This document shows positions 1 through 7,969 of a stretch of DNA of 30,541 nucleotides, in pieces. The position numbers and the translations under genes were made by a program. The notes under the pieces are model-generated. The model was not told the DNA's origin, searched no databases, and saw only the letters and a program-made list of their open reading frames with translations. This stretch comes from Conexivisphaera sp049976725 (lineage in GTDB: Archaea > Thermoproteota > Nitrososphaeria > Conexivisphaerales > Conexivisphaeraceae). Every line of letters begins with the position of its first letter. Within the stretch, counting starts at the first letter, position 1. The stretch covers positions 1 through 30,541 of the forward strand of contig JBMFHR010000011.1 in the NCBI GenBank assembly GCA_049976725.1, read 5' to 3'.

Positions 1-9
1 GGCGCCCAG

Positions 10-85
10 TGCTCCGGGCGGGATTTGAACCCGCGATCAACGGCTCGAAAGGCCGCCATGCTTGACCGGGCTACACCACCGGAGC
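10..85 (-). tRNA. tRNA-Glu (anticodon UUC)
   Basis: Read on the minus strand, the 7-bp acceptor stem GCTCCGG/CCGGAGC closes a full cloverleaf with a T-loop TTCAAAT. The anticodon stem GCGGC/GCCGT (one G-U pair) encloses loop CTTTCGA, which puts UUC at positions 34-36 after a normal U33. The discriminator is A and CCA is not encoded. No intron is seen. A TATA-like element about 29 nt upstream lies inside the end of the upstream regulator gene, so the tRNA probably has its own promoter. Confidence 0.96.
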
Positions 86-454
86 GGTCGACATCCCCGG
101 TTCCCCTGGGATTAAAGGTTGCCCCGGCCCTCGCCTCTTGACCGCCAGGTGGTCGGCGTTCCTCACCGGTACCTCCCTGAAGATCATGCAGAGCTGGCAG
201 AGCAGGGCCTCGCTCTCCTCCTGCGTCATGGTTCCCTGGGCCAGCCCCGCCGCGAAGCGGTCCGCCAGCTCCCTTATCTTCGGATTCTCCTCCAGGGCGT
301 CTATCCACTTGCCCCTCTTGCTGGAGAGATAGAAGCTAATGGACGGCTGCGTTATCCCCAGCAGCTTCGCGATCTCGGTCTGGGGCAGGCCGTAGCTGAC
401 CGCCAGCCTCTTCGCAACTAGGGACCTGAATGCCGGCAGGGCCACCTTGACCAT
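71..454 (-). CDS. Small XRE-type HTH transcriptional regulator (COG2522-like)
   Basis: A protein of 127 residues if started at ATG 454; a TTG at 475 would add seven residues. The first half reads as a helix-turn-helix: LPQTEIAKLLGITQPSISFYLS has the spacing of an XRE/Cro recognition helix followed by a basic wing. The second half is helical and holds a CxxC pair (LCQLC), as in archaeal COG2522 regulators, where the pair may bind metal. No ligand domain such as ThiN follows, so this is the short stand-alone form. The TAG stop codon lies inside the downstream tRNA-Glu gene, a 15-nt overlap. The gene is divergent from the isoprenyl synthase. Its target is unknown. Family assignment comes from the HTH and CxxC pattern only. 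Confidence 0.8.
   Translation of the reverse strand: MVKVALPAFRSLVAKRLAVSYGLPQTEIAKLLGITQPSISFYLSSKRGKWIDALEENPKIRELADRFAAGLAQGTMTQEESEALLCQLCMIFREVPVRNADHLAVKRRGPGQPLIPGEPGMSTAPVV
111..118 (-). promoter_or_regulatory. TATA-like element for tRNA-Glu
   Basis: CCTTTAAT on the minus strand is centred about 29 nt before the tRNA 5' end. It lies within the last codons of the regulator gene, so promoter and coding sequence overlap. Confidence 0.5.
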
Positions 455-567
455 AGTCTCACACGGCGGGTGCAAGCCCCGGAGTCCCCACGTGGACGGG
501 GGATGGATCCACGCTATAAGCAGTTTGCGGAAATCGTCGGTGCGGCGCCGTCAACAGCACCCCCACT

Positions 568-575
568 CTTTTATA
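568..575 (+). promoter_or_regulatory. TATA-like element for isoprenyl diphosphate synthase
   Basis: CTTTTATA is centred 27 nt before GTG 599, which predicts a leaderless transcript starting at that codon. Confidence 0.65.
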
Positions 576-598
576 CGCGTGGCCGGGGGAGGCTCCAC

Positions 599-1492
599 GT
601 GGCCAGCGAGTGGACTGGAGTGGACCGGCGCGCGCGGGAGTACAGCCGGATGTTCAACGGCCTCCTGAGGAGGCTGGACGACGAGGCCGCCGTGCTGCTC
701 CGCAGGTACTCCGGGAACCCCCTGACCCCGATGCTGGAGTACGCGATGGGGGGCGGCAAGAGGCTGCGCCCGCTCGTCGCCGTGCTGGTCAACGAGGCCG
801 CTGGCCCCGGCGAGGCCAGCCCGTACCCCGCCTCTATGATACCGGAGCTCCTCCACACGATATCCGTGGTGCACGATGACATAATAGATGACGAGATCGC
901 CAGGAGGGGCAGGGCTCCCTTCCACAGGGTCTACGGCGTCGGGAGATCCCTCGTCCTGGCCGACTTCGCGTTCTCGATAATCCTCGACATAGCCTCCTCC
1001 TACGGGAGGGAGGGGGTGTCGATGCTGGGCCCCGTCTCGAGGGCCGCCATGATGATGGCGGAGGGCGAGGAGAGGGAGCTGGACCTCGTGGCAAGGGGCT
1101 CGGCCACGCTCGAGGAGTACCTCGAGGTCATAGGGCTGAAGACGGCGTCGCTTTTCGAGGTCGCGGCGGAGCTGGGGTCCATCCTCTCCAGGGATCCCGC
1201 GAGCCTCCCGGCGGCATCCTCCTTCGGGTGGCATCTGGGCATGGGCTACCAGATCGCGGACGACCTGGAGGACATGAGGGGCGGCTCGGGCCGTGAGCTG
1301 GTCAACCTGGTGAGCCCGAGGCTCGCGGGGCCGGAGCTCCTGGAGCGCATGAGGTCCGAGTGCTCGAAGGCCATGGAGGCCCTGGCGTCGTTCCCCCCGA
1401 GCCCGGCCCGGGACGGGCTGGCCGCGCTCGTGGAGTTCGTGTCCGGGTCCACGGGGGACGAGCCCCCGAAGGGCGGCCCGGAGGGCGCTTAG
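599..1492 (+). CDS. Short-chain isoprenyl diphosphate synthase (GGPP/FGPP type)
   Basis: This is a trans-prenyltransferase that condenses IPP with allylic diphosphates. In archaea it supplies the C20 or C25 chains of ether lipids and polyprenyl precursors. The 297-residue length is normal. Visible motifs are GGGKRLRP near residue 55, the first Asp-rich motif DDIID at 93-97, the KTASLF segment, and the second Asp-rich motif DDLED at 221-225. The residues just before the first Asp-rich motif (I at -5, S at -4) are not bulky aromatics, which argues against a C15 product, though exact chain length cannot be read from this. GTG 599 was chosen because a TATA element sits 27 nt upstream; an in-frame extension to 470 would run through that promoter. 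herA follows about 90 nt downstream with its own weak promoter. Confidence 0.93.
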   Translation: MASEWTGVDRRAREYSRMFNGLLRRLDDEAAVLLRRYSGNPLTPMLEYAMGGGKRLRPLVAVLVNEAAGPGEASPYPASMIPELLHTISVVHDDIIDDEIARRGRAPFHRVYGVGRSLVLADFAFSIILDIASSYGREGVSMLGPVSRAAMMMAEGEERELDLVARGSATLEEYLEVIGLKTASLFEVAAELGSILSRDPASLPAASSFGWHLGMGYQIADDLEDMRGGSGRELVNLVSPRLAGPELLERMRSECSKAMEALASFPPSPARDGLAALVEFVSGSTGDEPPKGGPEGA

Positions 1493-1541
1493 CGCCCCCA
1501 CGGCGCCGTCTCGGACGGAAGGGTGAGCGGGCGCTCAGCAC

Positions 1542-1550
1542 ATTATTATG
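1542..1550 (+). promoter_or_regulatory. TATA-like element for herA-nurA
   Basis: ATTATTATG lies in the gap after the isoprenyl synthase. A start about 27 nt downstream would give a 12-nt leader containing the Shine-Dalgarno-like AGGTG at 1573-1577 ahead of TTG 1585. Confidence 0.45.
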
Positions 1551-1584
1551 GGGGTTCCTCCAGGTCAACCACAGGTGCTGGGGC

Positions 1585-3057
1585 TTGAGGCTCATCGGCA
1601 GGATAGCGGACGGCGCCACGGAGACGTCAGCCAGGCTGATACTCCTGAAGGACATGGAGAACGTGGTGACGGCCGAGGAGCTCGTCCTGGTGATGAACGG
1701 CGGGGACCAGAACCCCATCGGGAAGGTGCTGGGCGTCCTCAGGGAGGGCTTGGGGAAGAACGAGTTCCTGGAGCACAGCTCGTACAGGCCCGACGTCGCC
1801 TACATGAGGCACGGCGGCGAGCCGTCCGGCGCCAGGGAGGTCTACTCGTTCGCGGTGAAGCCGATAGGGGTTGTCGACGGGGACCTCGAGCCGAACCGCC
1901 ACATAATCAAGCCCCGCTCCCCGGTCTACCTGCTGGAGGATCAGGACGAGCCGATGAGGATGATAGCCGCCGGTAGGGACGTGATCTGGACGAACGCCCA
2001 CGTGGAGGGGCACCCGGGATGGAGGGTGCCGGTCGACCCGGCGTACATACCCTATCACGTGGGGATCTACGGATCCACCGGGAGCGGGAAGTCGTGGCTC
2101 GCCAGGAACATACTCGTGCCCCTCTACAGGGCCGCCGGCTACGGCGTCCTCATACTCGACTGGAGTGGCACCGACTACGCGCCCCACTACCCGGGCAGCG
2201 TGGTTAGCGTGTCGGACATCGCGCTGGATGAGGAGTCCGTGGTCAGCTACCTGAGGGACAGGACCGGCGGATTCGCCAGGAACGATGCGGTCGGGGACGC
2301 TGTGGACGAGTTCGCGGTCGGCTGGATCGATAAGGTGAGGGACGCCAGGGGGAGGGCGGAGAAGGAAGGGAGGCCGCCGGAGGAGATACTACTGGAGGAG
2401 CTGGCGAGCTTCGTGGATAAACGCGTGCAGAGCATCCGCAGGGACGACTGGAAGGACAGCGCCCTTCGCGCGTTCAGGAGGTCCTTCAGGAGGCTGGCCC
2501 CGAGGGACCTCCGCCCGGTCATGGGCACCAGGCCCATGGAGGAGCTCGTGGACTCCGTCCGGGGAAATGGCGTGCTCGTCCTCGACATGAGCGGCGTCAC
2601 GTCGGAGGCAAAGCTCGGCATCTTCCTCTCCCTGGGGAGGCGCCTGGAGGAGCTCATGGAGGAGGGGAGGGACCTGAGGATCGCGCTCGTGGTGGACGAG
2701 GCTCCCCAGTACGCCCCGTGGAACGCGAGCGGAATACAGCTGGAGACGACGGAGATGATAAGGGAGCTCGCCGCGTTGGGGAGGAAGAGGGGCCTCAACC
2801 TCACGCTCATAGCCCAGGGAATAAAGGGCGACATAGGGATAAACGCGGCCGTGAGGAGGAACCTGAACACCCACTTCTTCGGCAGAATACACCCTCTGGA
2901 CGCGGGAGGGGAGGGCGGCGCCTCCGAGTGGCTGTCCCCCTACGGGATACATCCCGACGCCATGCTCCAGCTGAAGCCCGGGAGGTTCTACTTCTCCGGG
3001 GCCATGAACCCGTCACCCGTGCCCATCCTGATCACGTACGAGCCGCAGGGTGCGTGA
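1585..3057 (+). CDS. herA: HerA hexameric DNA translocase/helicase
   Basis: A FtsK/VirB4-like ATPase of 490 residues that forms a hexameric DNA pump and works with NurA (and Mre11-Rad50) in DNA-end resection. Residues 1 to about 80 look like the HAS-barrel domain (start near GRIADGATE). The Walker A motif GSTGSGKS is at about 163-170. A helical insertion lies near 230-300. The Walker B strand LVVDEA is near 367-372. The C-terminus ends with a segment typical of DUF87/HerA proteins (LKPGRFYFSG). TTG 1585 was chosen because the HAS-barrel homology begins there and AGGTG lies seven nt upstream; the open frame extends further upstream but overlaps the preceding gene and looks out of register. nurA starts two bases after the stop. 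Confidence 0.94.
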   Translation: MRLIGRIADGATETSARLILLKDMENVVTAEELVLVMNGGDQNPIGKVLGVLREGLGKNEFLEHSSYRPDVAYMRHGGEPSGAREVYSFAVKPIGVVDGDLEPNRHIIKPRSPVYLLEDQDEPMRMIAAGRDVIWTNAHVEGHPGWRVPVDPAYIPYHVGIYGSTGSGKSWLARNILVPLYRAAGYGVLILDWSGTDYAPHYPGSVVSVSDIALDEESVVSYLRDRTGGFARNDAVGDAVDEFAVGWIDKVRDARGRAEKEGRPPEEILLEELASFVDKRVQSIRRDDWKDSALRAFRRSFRRLAPRDLRPVMGTRPMEELVDSVRGNGVLVLDMSGVTSEAKLGIFLSLGRRLEELMEEGRDLRIALVVDEAPQYAPWNASGIQLETTEMIRELAALGRKRGLNLTLIAQGIKGDIGINAAVRRNLNTHFFGRIHPLDAGGEGGASEWLSPYGIHPDAMLQLKPGRFYFSGAMNPSPVPILITYEPQGA

Positions 3058-3059
3058 GC

Positions 3060-4238
3060 ATGCCCATCGGTGACGAGCTGGGGGAAGGGAAGGTAGAGTG
3101 GCTGAAGCTCCCCCAGGACCTGCAGGGCAGGTTCTTCGAGCTCGCCGAGGAGGAGTCGAGGAAGATAGCCGAGTCCGTGAGGGAGCTGGCGGACGAGCTG
3201 AGGAGGGCGAGCGAGCTACTGCGGTTCGAGCCCCTGCCGGAGGGCGAGGAGGGCTTCACCGTCGCGGCCGTCGACGGATCCCGCTCGCCCAGGCTGAGCG
3301 AGAGGCTGGGCGTCAGGTACGGGGTGTTCTCGGCCGGCGTGGTCTACCTGGGGAAAGGCGGGAGGCGGGAGGAGTTCCGCGCTGGTACTTTCAAGAGGAG
3401 GCAGGTCTTCTCGGCCGATCGGAGCAAGCACTTCTTCGACCTCCTGACGGTCAGCGTGGAGAGGGACCTGGCGCTCCGGGCGCTGAAGGAGGCCGACCTC
3501 GTGCTGGTGGACGGCAGCTTCTACGGCTTCATGTACTCGGCCCTCAAGGCCAAGGAGGAGGGGTTCCTGGGCGAGGAGGAGGCCAGGCTGGTGAGGGAGA
3601 TAGCCGACGCGACCTCCGAGCTGGTGAGGAGCGGGAGGGCGGTCGGGATCGTGAAGAGAAGCCACACGAGGGTCATAGGCGGTTACGTCGCGCTGAGGGA
3701 TCCGGGAACCAGGCTGAAGAGCGTGCTCGACAAGATGATACTGAGCTACTCGATGCCCCCGCGGACGTACGTGGATTACAGGGCGCTGATAGGGGACGAG
3801 CACCCACAGGTGTACACGAACGTCGCCCGTCTGATCATGTGGGGTAAGGGGGGCAGCGACGTGATGGACGTCGCCAGGAGGAACGCGTTCAGGGCGTTCA
3901 GGGAACTGGGGATCGACAGCTCGCACTTCTCCAGGCTCAGGAGGATGCAGGTGAGGGCGCACCCGGGCGCGCCCGTCTGCGAGGTGGAGTTCCCCGCCGA
4001 CGCGGACCTGGGGCGCATACTCGGGATAATGGGAGGGGAGGGGTTCTTCAACGAGGCGACGAACCTGCCCATGGCGCTCGATCTGGTGGACAGCGAGGTG
4101 GAGCTGCCGGTCAAGTTCACGGAGGAGTTCGTGGAGGAGGTCGAGGGGAGGGCGCTCGAGCGCATACTGCGCGCGGGAGAGGGCGTCGACGTCCTCAGGA
4201 TCTTCTTCTCGCTCATGAATCCCCAGAAGCCCATGTGA
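3060..4238 (+). CDS. nurA: NurA DNA-end nuclease, HerA partner
   Basis: A manganese-dependent nuclease of the RNase H/PIWI-like NurA fold. With HerA it degrades the 5' strand at double-strand breaks to expose 3' tails for RadA. The protein has 392 residues. The first catalytic Asp lies in AAVDGSRS (D72) and a second acidic site in LVLVDGSF (about D151). The basic segment KRSHTRV and the C-terminal region before the last 100 residues match the family layout. Translation is almost certainly coupled to herA because ATG 3060 follows the herA stop by two bases. mre11 and rad50, which are often beside this pair in archaea, are not in the window. Confidence 0.93.
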   Translation: MPIGDELGEGKVEWLKLPQDLQGRFFELAEEESRKIAESVRELADELRRASELLRFEPLPEGEEGFTVAAVDGSRSPRLSERLGVRYGVFSAGVVYLGKGGRREEFRAGTFKRRQVFSADRSKHFFDLLTVSVERDLALRALKEADLVLVDGSFYGFMYSALKAKEEGFLGEEEARLVREIADATSELVRSGRAVGIVKRSHTRVIGGYVALRDPGTRLKSVLDKMILSYSMPPRTYVDYRALIGDEHPQVYTNVARLIMWGKGGSDVMDVARRNAFRAFRELGIDSSHFSRLRRMQVRAHPGAPVCEVEFPADADLGRILGIMGGEGFFNEATNLPMALDLVDSEVELPVKFTEEFVEEVEGRALERILRAGEGVDVLRIFFSLMNPQKPM

Positions 4239-4284
4239 AACGAGCAGCCCGATCCGGGCAGCGCCAGGGCGCCGCGCTGTCCGA

Positions 4285-4357
4285 TAGCCCGGGGGGGATT
4301 CGAACCCCCGTCACCGGCTCCAAGGGCCGGCATCATTGACCGCTAGACCACCGGGCT
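4285..4357 (-). tRNA. tRNA-Gln (anticodon UUG) with C at position 33
   Basis: On the minus strand the acceptor stem AGCCCGG/CCGGGCT, T-arm GGGGG-TTCGAAT-CCCCC and anticodon stem CCGGC/GCCGG all pair perfectly. The seven-base anticodon loop is CCTTGGA, giving UUG at 34-36, but position 33 is C rather than the near-universal U. Discriminator A; CCA not encoded; no intron. A TATA-like element is 27 nt upstream, inside the preceding coding sequence. Confidence 0.93.
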
Positions 4358-5394
4358 GCCCGTGGCGAGCCATCGCCGGGATTTAACCTCTGGCCCGCCT
4401 TCACGGCCTCCTCGGCCGCCAGCGCGGCCGGGTCCACCAGAGATCTGCGGAATGCCAGCGCCCTGGCCCTGAGCTCCTCCCCGTCCTCCACCGAGCGCCG
4501 GACGAGCTCCTCGGCCTCGTCCACCCCCTCCGCCTTCAGTATCAGCCCCCTCCTCGCGAGCTCCTCCTCGATCCTGTAGCCCCCCGGGTATGCGCTCACG
4601 GTCGGGATGCCCATGAGGAGCGCCTCCTGGCTCATGGTGCCCCCGTACCCCACGAAGGCCAGCGCCCCCTCGAGCACGTTGGGGCCGAAGAAGCCCGGCC
4701 CGATCACGCGGACGCCCTCAACGTCCATCCGCGCGTACCTGGACAGGAGCACCACGCTGTAGCGCCTGGCGAGGCGCCTGGCCAGCTCCACGGCGGCCTC
4801 CTCCCCTCCCCCGTAGTAGTACGCCCGGGACTCGCCGGCCCTCACCACGATCGCTCCCTCGGCGTCCTCCCAGGGCTCCTTGCGCGGCCACATGTGCCTC
4901 CTGCTGAGCCAGGCGACCGGATCCACGGAGCGGTACTTCACGTACCTGCTCGGCTCCACGCCCGCCGCGAGCCAGTCGGACTTCCTGATCAGCCAGGGGG
5001 AGTAGAGGGCGCTCGAGAGGGGCACTACGAGCTTCGCCACGGCCACTGAGTGCGGCGAGTCGTTGAACGTGAGCAGCGGGATGCCCAGCCCGTAGGAGAT
5101 CCTGGCGGCCTCCGGGCTGGCCACGGTCAGCGCCACGTCGGGGTCGAACTCCCTCACGATCCCGTAGAGCTCGACGGCCCTCCTCAGGCTCGCCTCCAGC
5201 TTTCCCCCGAGGTCGCTCCCCCCGTGGGATCCCACCTTCACCGTCCTGAGCCCCATCCTCACCTCGAGCGGGTCCAGCTCCTCGTACCCCCTCGTCGTGA
5301 TCAGGACCCCAGCCCCCCTGGACCTCAGCTCCTCCCCAATCGCGGCCAGCAGCAGCAGCTGCTTGGGCGTCAGCGCATCGAGCCACGCGCGCAC
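4333..5394 (-). CDS. DUF354 (COG1817) predicted GT-B glycosyltransferase
   Basis: A 353-residue protein that begins with the family hallmark: a Leu-Asp pair followed by LTPKQ (VRAWLDALTPKQ), here from GTG 5394. The N-terminal Rossmann half includes ELRSRGAGVLITTR and a segment around SPEAARISYGLGIPLLTFND. The C-terminal half has the GT-B-like nucleotide-sugar site (GPGFFGPNVLEGALAFVGYGGTM, then EALLMGIPTVSAYPG). It probably transfers an activated sugar in glycan assembly, which agrees with the sugar-modifying genes next door. The final residues ARWSSGQ and the TGA stop are encoded by the 5' end of tRNA-Gln (25-nt overlap). It is divergent from the gene at 5439, with 44 nt between the start codons. 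Donor and acceptor are unknown. Confidence 0.85.
   Translation of the reverse strand: MRAWLDALTPKQLLLLAAIGEELRSRGAGVLITTRGYEELDPLEVRMGLRTVKVGSHGGSDLGGKLEASLRRAVELYGIVREFDPDVALTVASPEAARISYGLGIPLLTFNDSPHSVAVAKLVVPLSSALYSPWLIRKSDWLAAGVEPSRYVKYRSVDPVAWLSRRHMWPRKEPWEDAEGAIVVRAGESRAYYYGGGEEAAVELARRLARRYSVVLLSRYARMDVEGVRVIGPGFFGPNVLEGALAFVGYGGTMSQEALLMGIPTVSAYPGGYRIEEELARRGLILKAEGVDEAEELVRRSVEDGEELRARALAFRRSLVDPAALAAEEAVKAGQRLNPGDGSPRAARWSSGQ
4381..4387 (-). promoter_or_regulatory. TATA-like element for tRNA-Gln
   Basis: GTTAAAT on the minus strand is centred 27 nt before the tRNA 5' end. It lies within the last codons of the DUF354 gene (codons for L-N). Confidence 0.55.
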
Positions 5395-5405
5395 GTCCCA
5401 GTATC

Positions 5406-5424
5406 GTTAATAATGATAGAATAG
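5406..5424. promoter_or_regulatory. Divergent promoter between glycan genes
   Basis: The AT-rich GTTAATAAT at 5406-5414 is 29 nt before ATG 5439 on the plus strand. CTATTCTATC on the minus strand (5415-5424) is 26 nt before GTG 5394. Both genes would be leaderless or nearly so. Confidence 0.5.
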
Positions 5425-5438
5425 CATTGCCTCCGGGG

Positions 5439-6479
5439 ATGGGGCGCCGCATAGCGTTCTACGGCCTGTCGTCCGAGCTGCTACGGCTCTCCTCCAGGAT
5501 CCCCGGATCGGACAGCTCGTACTTCGTGGACGAGGTCCTGGGCGCCGCGTACGGGGCGGCAGACCTCAGGCGCTCCTCGCAGCCGGACTCCCTGACGCCC
5601 ATGACCTCGCTCGAGGAGGCAATATCGTCGTCCACCGCGGTCGTCTTCGCGCCCCGCTACCGCTCGATAGAGGATCCCGAGGCGAGGCTCCAGGAGATAA
5701 GGTCCCACCTGGAGCTGCTGGCGCCCTTCCTCGGCGACAGGACGATCGTGAACGCGCTCCCCGTGGGATTCGGCGAGAACGCGCAGATCGAGGAGTTCCT
5801 GGCCGGGAGGACCGGCAGGGCCCCGAGGTACGTGTACGCGCCCGTGGGGCCGGGCGGCTCGATCAGGTACCTGGGCACCCGCCGCGGCGAGGCCCCGGGC
5901 TGGCTCCTGGAGGCCACGAAGGGGGAGGTCATGGGGGTGGAGGAGGCCGAGGCCGCGCACGTGGACCACGTCATATCGTCGATGGCCCCGTCGATCATCA
6001 GGGGGGTGGTCGCGAGGGGGCCTCCCGTCGGATACCTGCGCGACGCGTTCTCCGGGGCGCTCGAGGCGTTTCTCCTGGGCGCCAGCGCGGACCCGGGCAG
6101 CTCGGCCCACAGCCTGTACACCATGGTGCGCCGCGCGTTCGACGAGTACGCCAGGAGGCTCGTGCTGGCCCTGAAGGACTCGATAAGGGGGATCGGGATG
6201 AAGATAAGCCGCGCCAGGGTCGCCGTGCTCTGGACGGTGGACGAGGCGTCCGCCAGGGGGGACGAGGCGTGGGCGTTCCAGCGCCTCAGGGAGGCCCTCG
6301 CGTCCACGTTCGTCGACCTGAGCTTCGTGAGGTCCGACCGCCTCCTGCAGCTGGACAGGAAGGACGTGGCGGTCGTGTGCACGAAGCAGGACGAGGAGTC
6401 GCTGTCCAGGAGGAGGTTCGATGGTCGTCTGATCGTCAGGGCCCTGTACCCGGCGCCCGAGGTGGAGCAGCAGGTCTAG
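5439..6479 (+). CDS. Degenerate nucleotide-sugar dehydrogenase-like protein
   Basis: 346 residues; not firmly recognised. The layout recalls UDP-glucose/UDP-GlcNAc 6-dehydrogenases. There is an N-terminal Rossmann-like segment (RRIAFYGLSSE), a middle strand with VVFAPRYRSIEDP followed by a helix and IVNALPVGFGEN, a GRAPRYVYAPVGPG stretch like the family's SPERxxPG region, a long central helix, and a C-terminal segment with RVAVLW and KDVAVVCTKQDE. The dinucleotide-binding GxGxxG is absent and no GGSCFPKD-type catalytic cysteine is visible. If the homology is right, this is an inactive or repurposed member. It leads the plus-strand sugar genes and lies 55 nt before the next gene. ATG 5439 is chosen over TTG 5427 on TATA spacing. 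Confidence 0.6.
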   Translation: MGRRIAFYGLSSELLRLSSRIPGSDSSYFVDEVLGAAYGAADLRRSSQPDSLTPMTSLEEAISSSTAVVFAPRYRSIEDPEARLQEIRSHLELLAPFLGDRTIVNALPVGFGENAQIEEFLAGRTGRAPRYVYAPVGPGGSIRYLGTRRGEAPGWLLEATKGEVMGVEEAEAAHVDHVISSMAPSIIRGVVARGPPVGYLRDAFSGALEAFLLGASADPGSSAHSLYTMVRRAFDEYARRLVLALKDSIRGIGMKISRARVAVLWTVDEASARGDEAWAFQRLREALASTFVDLSFVRSDRLLQLDRKDVAVVCTKQDEESLSRRRFDGRLIVRALYPAPEVEQQV

Positions 6480-6504
6480 CGCTCCGCCCTCCCGCGAAGG
6501 TTAA

Positions 6505-6512
6505 GTTAATTT
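6505..6512 (+). promoter_or_regulatory. TATA-like element for Gfo/Idh/MocA gene
   Basis: GTTAATTT is centred 26-27 nt upstream of GTG 6535, favouring that start over TTG 6511. Confidence 0.6.
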
Positions 6513-6534
6513 GAGCCGCGGCCCGCGCCCCGCC

Positions 6535-7467
6535 GTGAACACCAGGGTCGCAGTGATCGGGGTGGGCGGCTGGGGCAAGAACCACGCGCGCGTCCTGAGG
6601 GAGCTCGGCGTCCTGGCCGCGGTCTGCGACGCGAACCCGTCGAGGGCGCAGGAGTTCTCCAGGCTCTACGGGGTCCCGGGCTACCTCGGTGTCGACGAGC
6701 TGATATCGAGGGAGGAGTTCGACGCCGCGGTGGTCGCGACCCCCACGTCCACGCACAGGGACGTGGCCCTCAGGCTCATAGGGGCCCGCAAGCACGTGCT
6801 CGTGGAGAAGCCCATAGCCCCCAGCTCCGCGGAGGCCAAGGAGATAGTGGACGCCGCGTCGAGGACCGGCGTTGTCCTGGCGACCGGCTACATCGAGAGG
6901 TTCAACCCGGCCGTGTCCGAGCTGAAGTCCATGATGGACTCCGGCAGGATGGGCCGGCCCCTCTTCGCGGAGTTCCACAGGGAGAACAGGAGGCCGGTGC
7001 ACATATCCGACGTGGGGATACTCCACGACACGTCGGTTCACGACATAGACACGGCGAGGTGGCTGCTGGGCGACCCGCGCAGGGTCTACGCCCGCCTCTC
7101 GACGATCTCCGGACCGAAGGAGGACTACGCGGTCGTCGTGCTGGAGTTCGAGGACCCGAAGGTCGCCGTGATAACATCCAACTGGATAACGCCGAAGAAG
7201 GAGAGGCGCATGACCGTCGTCTTCTCGGACGCGATAGCCACGGTCGACTTCGTCGCCATGAAGCTCACGATAGACGATGACAGGGGGCGCTGGGAGCCCA
7301 GGATACAGACTTGGGAGCCGCTCAGGGCGGAGCTGGAGGGCTTCCTGAAAGCGATAAATGGGTCCGGCGGGAGGATAGTCGCGGGTGAGGAGGCCCTGAG
7401 GACGACCGAGATTGCCGAGGCAGCCGAGAGGTCAGCCCGCCTGGGCTCGCCCGTGGAGGTGCGCTGA
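6535..7467 (+). CDS. Gfo/Idh/MocA-family sugar dehydrogenase (WbpB-like)
   Basis: An NAD(P)-dependent sugar oxidoreductase of 310 residues. The Rossmann motif GVGGWGKNHA is at residues 8-17. The family EKP motif is in HVLVEKPIA near residue 92, and the catalytic His/Asp region is HDTSVHDIDTARWL near 167-180. With the WbpD-like acetyltransferase immediately downstream (one base between stop and TTG), the natural reading is a WbpB/WlbA-type enzyme that oxidises C3 of UDP-GlcNAc(A) before transamination and acetylation. The aminotransferase of that route (WbpE) is not in the window. Substrate assignment is inferred from neighbours; the family assignment is firm. Confidence 0.87.
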   Translation: MNTRVAVIGVGGWGKNHARVLRELGVLAAVCDANPSRAQEFSRLYGVPGYLGVDELISREEFDAAVVATPTSTHRDVALRLIGARKHVLVEKPIAPSSAEAKEIVDAASRTGVVLATGYIERFNPAVSELKSMMDSGRMGRPLFAEFHRENRRPVHISDVGILHDTSVHDIDTARWLLGDPRRVYARLSTISGPKEDYAVVVLEFEDPKVAVITSNWITPKKERRMTVVFSDAIATVDFVAMKLTIDDDRGRWEPRIQTWEPLRAELEGFLKAINGSGGRIVAGEEALRTTEIAEAAERSARLGSPVEVR

Positions 7468-7468
7468 T

Positions 7469-7969
7469 TTGAGCGCGGTGAACTACGTGGGCAGGAACGT
7501 GAAGATGGGCAGGAACGTGAAGATATGGCACTTCGCGTACGTGGGGGACAACGTGGAGATAGGGGACGACGTGGTCATAGGGAGCCTCGCGCACGTCGAC
7601 AGGGACGTGAAGATAGGCTCCGGCACCAGGATCCAAGGGCTCGTCTACATACCTCCGCTCACGGTCATAGGGAGGAACGTCTTCATAGGCCCCGCCGCCG
7701 TCTTCACGAACGACCCGTACCCGCCGAGCAGGAGGATGATAGGCGTGACCGTCGAGGATGAGGCCGTCATAGGAGCCAGGAGCGTCGTGCTCGCCGGGGT
7801 CACGGTGGGCAGGAGGAGCGTGGTGGCCATGGGGAGCGTCGTGGTGCGCGACGTTCCCCCCGAGACCGTCGTCGCGGGGGTCCCGGCCAGGATACTCTAC
7901 TCTAGGGAGGAGTACGATCGGAAGCGCGCCGCCTGGGAGTCAGGAGGAAGCGCGCCACCACGTCCCTGA
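7469..7969 (+). CDS. Left-handed beta-helix N-acetyltransferase (WbpD/WlbB-like)
   Basis: A 166-residue hexapeptide-repeat acyltransferase with isoleucine/valine-glycine repeats throughout (VGRNVKMG, IGDDVVIG, VGRRSVVAMG). The active-site stretch FIGPAAVFTNDPYPPSR is typical of WbpD/WlbB enzymes, which acetylate the 3-amino group of a UDP-2-acetamido-3-amino uronic acid using acetyl-CoA. The C-terminal GVPARILY closes the helix. TTG 7469 follows the dehydrogenase stop by one base, so the pair is co-translated. The 3' end overlaps the convergent small membrane protein by 68 nt. Confidence 0.86.
   Translation: MSAVNYVGRNVKMGRNVKIWHFAYVGDNVEIGDDVVIGSLAHVDRDVKIGSGTRIQGLVYIPPLTVIGRNVFIGPAAVFTNDPYPPSRRMIGVTVEDEAVIGARSVVLAGVTVGRRSVVAMGSVVVRDVPPETVVAGVPARILYSREEYDRKRAAWESGGSAPPRP

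Noticed and set aside
1360..1584. Extended herA start inside the isoprenyl synthase gene
   Set aside because: The sequence is a shadow of the upstream gene; HAS-barrel similarity begins at about 1585.
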